Shown piece by piece: positions 50,000 through 64,000 of a stretch of 64,000 nt of DNA. A model generated the notes under the pieces. That model had not been told where the DNA came from. It did no database searches and saw nothing but the letters and a program-made list of their open reading frames with translations. Position 1 is the stretch's first letter. Every line of letters begins with the position of its first letter. The stretch is from Clytia hemisphaerica (Eukaryota > Cnidaria > Hydrozoa > Leptothecata > Clytiidae), in the NCBI GenBank assembly GCA_902728285.1, contig CACVBU010000354.1, positions 690,717 through 754,716 of the forward strand, in the 5' to 3' direction. A program made the position numbers and the translations under genes.

Positions 50000-50760
50000 T
50001 TTCTCGAGATTTCATCATTAGTTTTTTCAGATTTTTTGCACAAAGATGCGTATTAGCAATGCCCAAAACATGGCAGAGTCAGATTTTTGAGAAAAATTCT
50101 TTTCCGGCCGAAAATGCCGGAAATATGCCGGAAATCGCTGTTTTTCTGGATTTTCATTAGACTTTTTCCTTACAATAATTGGTTGTTTTTTCATTCAAAA
50201 ACATTATTAATAGCAATGCCCACCATCAAGCATGTTTAAATTTTCAATAAAATCGATTTTTGAAGCTGGAGCTATTTAAAAATCGCCGGAACAACCTATT
50301 TTTGCCGGAAAGACAGTATTTCTTGAATTTCTCGAGCTGTACTATATATTTTTTTATGAAATTTTGCACACTGATGCAATATGACAATACCTAAAATGTG
50401 ACGGAGCCCGATTTTTTTCCGGCCGAAAGTGCTGGAAATATGCCGGAAAAACCAGTTTTTTTACATTTTCTCAAATTTTCATCAAAAGTTTTTTCTGATT
50501 TTTTGCAGAAAGATGCGTATTGGCAATGCTCAAAACATGGCTGAGTTCGATTTTTAAGAAATCTTTTTTTTCGGTTGAAAATGCCGGAAATCGCCGTTTT
50601 TGCAGATTTTCATTAGATTTTTTCCCTGTATTTCTATATTTCTCACAAAAACATTATTGATAACAATGCTCACCATAAAGCATGATTCAATTGTCAATAA
50701 AACTGATTTTTGCGACCTCTTTCTACATCTTTTAAAAAAGCCGATTTTCGTTTAATGTAG
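50000..50760. repeat. Tandem repeat with ATGCCGGAAA units, ~455-bp period
   Basis: TTTTTTCAGATTTTTTGCAC..AAAGATGCGTATT.GCAATGC..AAAACATGGC is repeated at 50025 and 50480, each followed by ATGCCGGAAAtATGCCGGAAA and AAAACATTATT.ATA.CAATGC. A partial third copy lies at 50330-50470. Confidence 0.7.
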
Positions 50761-51008
50761 ACTTGACTTTAAGGTTGTTTTTTAAAATTGAAGATTGTGA
50801 TCAATTCCGGCTGTGGAATTTTCTAAAAATCACCATGGGAATTCAGTTTTTCGTGTTCTTTCCAATGGTATAGACGATAGAGTGGCCTTTTTCCTAGTTT
50901 GGGTACTTCCTAAATAGGAAGTATCAAACAATAGAAATTTTGAATTCTTACTTGAACAAGGTATTATACGCCTTGTTTGGTTTTTTGCGCAAACCCCTGT
51001 AACTATCA

Positions 51009-51170
51009 GATGAGATGGAGTTTTTATAAGATACTTTAATAATTGGTCATTTGAAGTAATAAAAATGACGCGTTCTTTAGAAAAAGTAATAAAATTGTTT
51101 TATTACTGGTTAACGACCAATCAAATCAAATAAGAGCTTGTAAAAACTCCATCTCGTCCCGTAACTATGG
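51009..51170. repeat. 162-bp foldback
   Basis: GAGATGGAGTTTTTATAAG..ATTGGTC..AAAATGACGC is mirrored by GACCAATCAAAT..CTTGTAAAAACTCCATCTC, with AAGTAATAAAA and TTTTATTACT inside. Confidence 0.7.
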
Positions 51171-51599
51171 GCGAGCACCTCGTTGCTAAGATGTTGACTT
51201 GAAATAAAAAATGAAGCGACTGAAAACGAAAGTAAAATCGGCCCAGACTCAAAATCCCATATATAGATAATCTTGATCCTCATCAGTCCTCATAGGAGTT
51301 CAAGTCTAGACTGTCTGGCGGCTAAACCAAACTAAGGCACCTAAGAAATCAAAATTTGTCTCTTAAATTGTTTTTTACCACAACCACCTTTTCAAACTTT
51401 TACCACTTATTGGTGAACCTTCTCCCTCTGAGATAAAATAATTTTTCCAAATCCAATTAATAAGAATAAATTTGTTTAAGCCTTTTATTTAGCCTTTAAA
51501 AGGCGGACACAGCCTTTCTTTTGCCTTGATAGTGAAGTGATAAAAATTCAGATGGTTGGTTAGTCAGACAGGCCACCAACGTTTTTACTTTATCACTTA

Positions 51600-52870
51600 T
51601 TCTTTTTAATTTATCACTCATTGTCAAACAAAATCTTGGCATCTTGGGTGTTGTTTATTCTTCGACCAGTTTTGTATCGTCAGCAAACAGGAACATTTCT
51701 GCTTTCCTAGCCTGGTAAATCATTGATGTACAAAAAAAAAAGTAGTGGGCCAATTACACTTCCTTATGGAACTCCACTCATAACTTTAATCTTCTTGACA
51801 ATGTGCCGCTTACCTTTACATATTGACAACAATGAGAAAGGGATGTATGTATCCAGTTGAGCTCCAAATCTCTGATGCCATAAGCATTCAGCTTTTTCAG
51901 CAGTCTGCAATGTGGTACAGTGTCAAAGGCCTTCATAAAGTAATAAATCATATCAACCACTTTATTATTTGAGATGTAATCAGCATATTAATCAAGATAT
52001 TTAAGTAATTATGTTACTGTGGATCTCTTTGGAATGAACCCATGATAGCTACTCATCTACCAGGTGTTTTATGATTTGGTCCCTTAGGGATCTTTTCATT
52101 AGCCTGCAAGCGATGGATGTAAAGCTGATTGGTCTGTAATTTTCAGCTAGATTTTTGCTCCTTTTTTTGTATATTAGTGACACAATGTGCAACCTTCCAT
52201 CCGTCTCTGGCAGAGAGTACCGTGAGTGGTCCTAAATCGGACAGCTCAGTCTAAATCCGATGGGTTCTTTCAAAGATACAAACTAAAATAAAAACAAACC
52301 TTTTGCTGTAACGCAATGAATATACCAAAGTGTCAACTAAACTGAGAGATTTGATACACTGAACCATTTGAACCTAATAACAACAATTGCTTCTTACAAA
52401 ACATAATTTTTTATTACAAAATTATTAACGTTTTAAACACGAGAAACAGATTCAGAATAATAGAGATAATTATTTTTACAACTCACACTTTTTTGATCAC
52501 ATTAATTGACATCTTGACATTCTATAGTCATCTAGTTAGATGTTTTGTTTCGAGAGTTCTTGGAATAGTTTATTATTGTTCAACTTGGAGAGGGAATGTT
52601 TGTAAAAATAGAATTTTTTTTTATAGCAGTTATTTGGGGGGTCAGATTTAGGCAAGGCTGTCGGATTTAGTACCACTCACGGTACTTTCATCAAATGATT
52701 CAGTCATAATCATATATAGAAGTTAATTAGCGGCCCCCCGGCTATTAGGCACCCGAGAGTAGCTAGCTCCTTCAACATTTTTGGATGAATTTTGTCCGGG
52801 CCAATTGACTTATTTGGGTTGAGACTGCAATTCAAGATAACCCTGGTTGTGTTTTAGTAATTGACCGGAA
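51600..52870 (-). pseudogene. Non-LTR retrotransposon (LINE) reverse-transcriptase relic
   Basis: On the minus strand, in order: KSIGPDKIHPKMLKE (about 52821-52763), ENYRPISFTSIACRL (about 52145-52090), MKAFDTVPHCRLLKKL (about 51935-51880), GVP-stop-GSVIGPLL (about 51780) and the catalytic FADDTKLV (about 51700-51670). These are the successive palm and finger blocks of LINE reverse transcriptases of the CR1/L2/Jockey kind. A stop replaces the Gln in GVPQGS, a frameshift lies in a poly-A/T tract before LYINDLPG, and a 463-bp MITE splits the frame. It is inactive. Confidence 0.88.
52220..52682. mobile_element. 463-bp TA-flanked MITE inside the LINE relic
   Basis: CCGTGAGTGGTCCTAAATC..GGACAGC at the left and GCTGTCGGATTTAG..TACCACTCACGG at the right are inverted, and TA flanks both. 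It interrupts the reverse transcriptase between its KSxGPD and NYRPIS blocks. Confidence 0.82.
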
Positions 52871-53239
52871 ATGATGTCAAAACGCAACTTCTACGTCAAT
52901 ATTTTCGACTATCGTTTTTCAAGAGCTTTCGATTGATATAAGTGGTTTCAAGCTTTATCAACTTTGAAATTTCGTCAAATTTTTGGGGTCAAGGGGTTTT
53001 GTCTGTGATGTCAGTTTTTGAGTCCTAAGAAATTTTGCTAAGTCGTAAATAGAAACCCCCCCCCTCGCAACAAAACTCTTTAAATAATTCATTCATTGAA
53101 ATGGTCCAGGTTTGGTTGCGTCTTATAAAAGATTCCTAAAAGGTTCCGTTGCCATTTTTTATGTTTTCTTAATTACATTAGCCTTCAGGTGGGTCCATTA
53201 ACATGTAGCTTGTTTTGAATTTTCTCTTTCAGTTTGATC

Positions 53240-53251
53240 ATGGGACCTTAA
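53240..53251 (+). promoter_or_regulatory. Short uORF before the PI3K start
   Basis: A 3' splice site (CTCTTTCAG, ending 53232) suggests an upstream non-coding exon. Directly after it, ATG GGA CCT TAA forms a three-codon uORF 23 bp before the main ATG. Confidence 0.4.
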
Positions 53252-53274
53252 AGAGATTTTTAACTAGATAAAAA

Positions 53275-63431
<10,157 letters not shown>

Positions 63432-63713
63432 GTAAGTTTGAGTCTGCTCTTACAATTAATTATGTTGTGACCTGAAAAAAAGGGGAACAGAAAATTGAAA
63501 TAAACAAAAATGATGTTTAGTGACGTTGTGGTATGCCAAAAAAACTTAAAATCCTTTTAGTACCACGGGGTACTAAAATACCAAAAAGGTAGTATCTAGA
63601 TTAAAATTGGAGACGTTTTTAGTGCATTGATACTAATCTTAATCAGAATTTTTCGTGAATTTTCAAAGTTCAGTTATTTTTGCATTCAGTGAAATGTTTT
63701 TAATTTTTGTTCA

Positions 63714-63899
63714 ATAGACCTTTTCATAAATTACGTCACGAACATCACTTGCCTTATTTAAAATTATTGTCTTGGTGATTATTATAACTACTTTATTCAT
63801 AAAAAAAATCATTTAATGTCTCAAGAGACATAATCACCATGGTAGTTGTTTGAATACGAGGCAAGTGATGTTCGTGACGTAATTTATGAAAAGGTCTAT
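63714..63899. mobile_element. 186-bp foldback MITE with ATAGACCTTTTCATAAATTA ends
   Basis: The left arm ATAGACCTTTTCATAAATTA..CGTCACGAACATCACTTGCC is matched by its exact inverse at the right. It lies in the PI3K intron after the last visible exon and shares its first ten bases with the element at 47057-47241. Confidence 0.82.
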
Positions 63900-64000
63900 G
63901 CACACAGCATTGTTTAAAAGTGTCAATTTTTGCAAAAATGAATATTATGTTGCAAAAATCGACACTTTTGAGAAAATTGGTCTCCAGAAGAAAAATTTGT

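Overview
This is an AT-rich (roughly two-thirds A+T by eye), repeat-laden stretch of an animal nuclear genome. The evidence is spliced genes with GT-AG introns and proteins restricted to or characteristic of Metazoa: a class A GPCR, a class I PI3-kinase catalytic subunit, an AP-1 sigma subunit, a Rag GTPase and TCTP. Short-to-moderate introns, abundant small DNA-transposon derivatives (MITEs) and an element with a CCCGGGGGGGGGCACTC end suggest an invertebrate, possibly a cnidarian or another marine group. The sequence alone does not fix the phylum.

Layout. 1-7 kb: an intronless peptide-receptor-like GPCR (3943-5505, +), preceded by a tiny overlapping uORF. 7-11 kb: two nested TA-target MITEs and an 831-bp foldback element. 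11.2-15.8 kb: RagA/B-type GTPase RRAGA (-, nine exons, unusual C-terminus). 16-26.9 kb: mostly repeats, with a candidate signal-peptide first exon (19571-19697, +), a broken possible death-fold fragment (22785-23160) and a 920-bp element carrying an HTH relic. 26.9-29.6 kb: AP-1 sigma (+, six exons). 29.6-39.9 kb: no recognisable gene; a tandem segmental duplication and several MITEs, including one with a perfect 8-bp hAT-type target duplication. 40.0-46.6 kb: TCTP (-), whose 28-nt first coding exon lies about 4 kb upstream of exon 2, across an intron filled by nested elements. 47-53 kb: GC-richer palindromic elements, tandem repeats and a LINE reverse-transcriptase relic. 53.3-64 kb: N-terminal three-quarters of a class IA-like PI3K p110 (+, 13 exons seen; the catalytic core runs off the window).

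The genes do not form an operon. RagA, PI3K p110, AP-1 sigma and TCTP all touch growth or membrane-traffic control, but I see no sequence sign that their proximity matters. The most distinctive property of the window is its many non-autonomous DNA elements, several nested inside one another, several with readable terminal inverted repeats and target duplications, and none with an intact transposase here.
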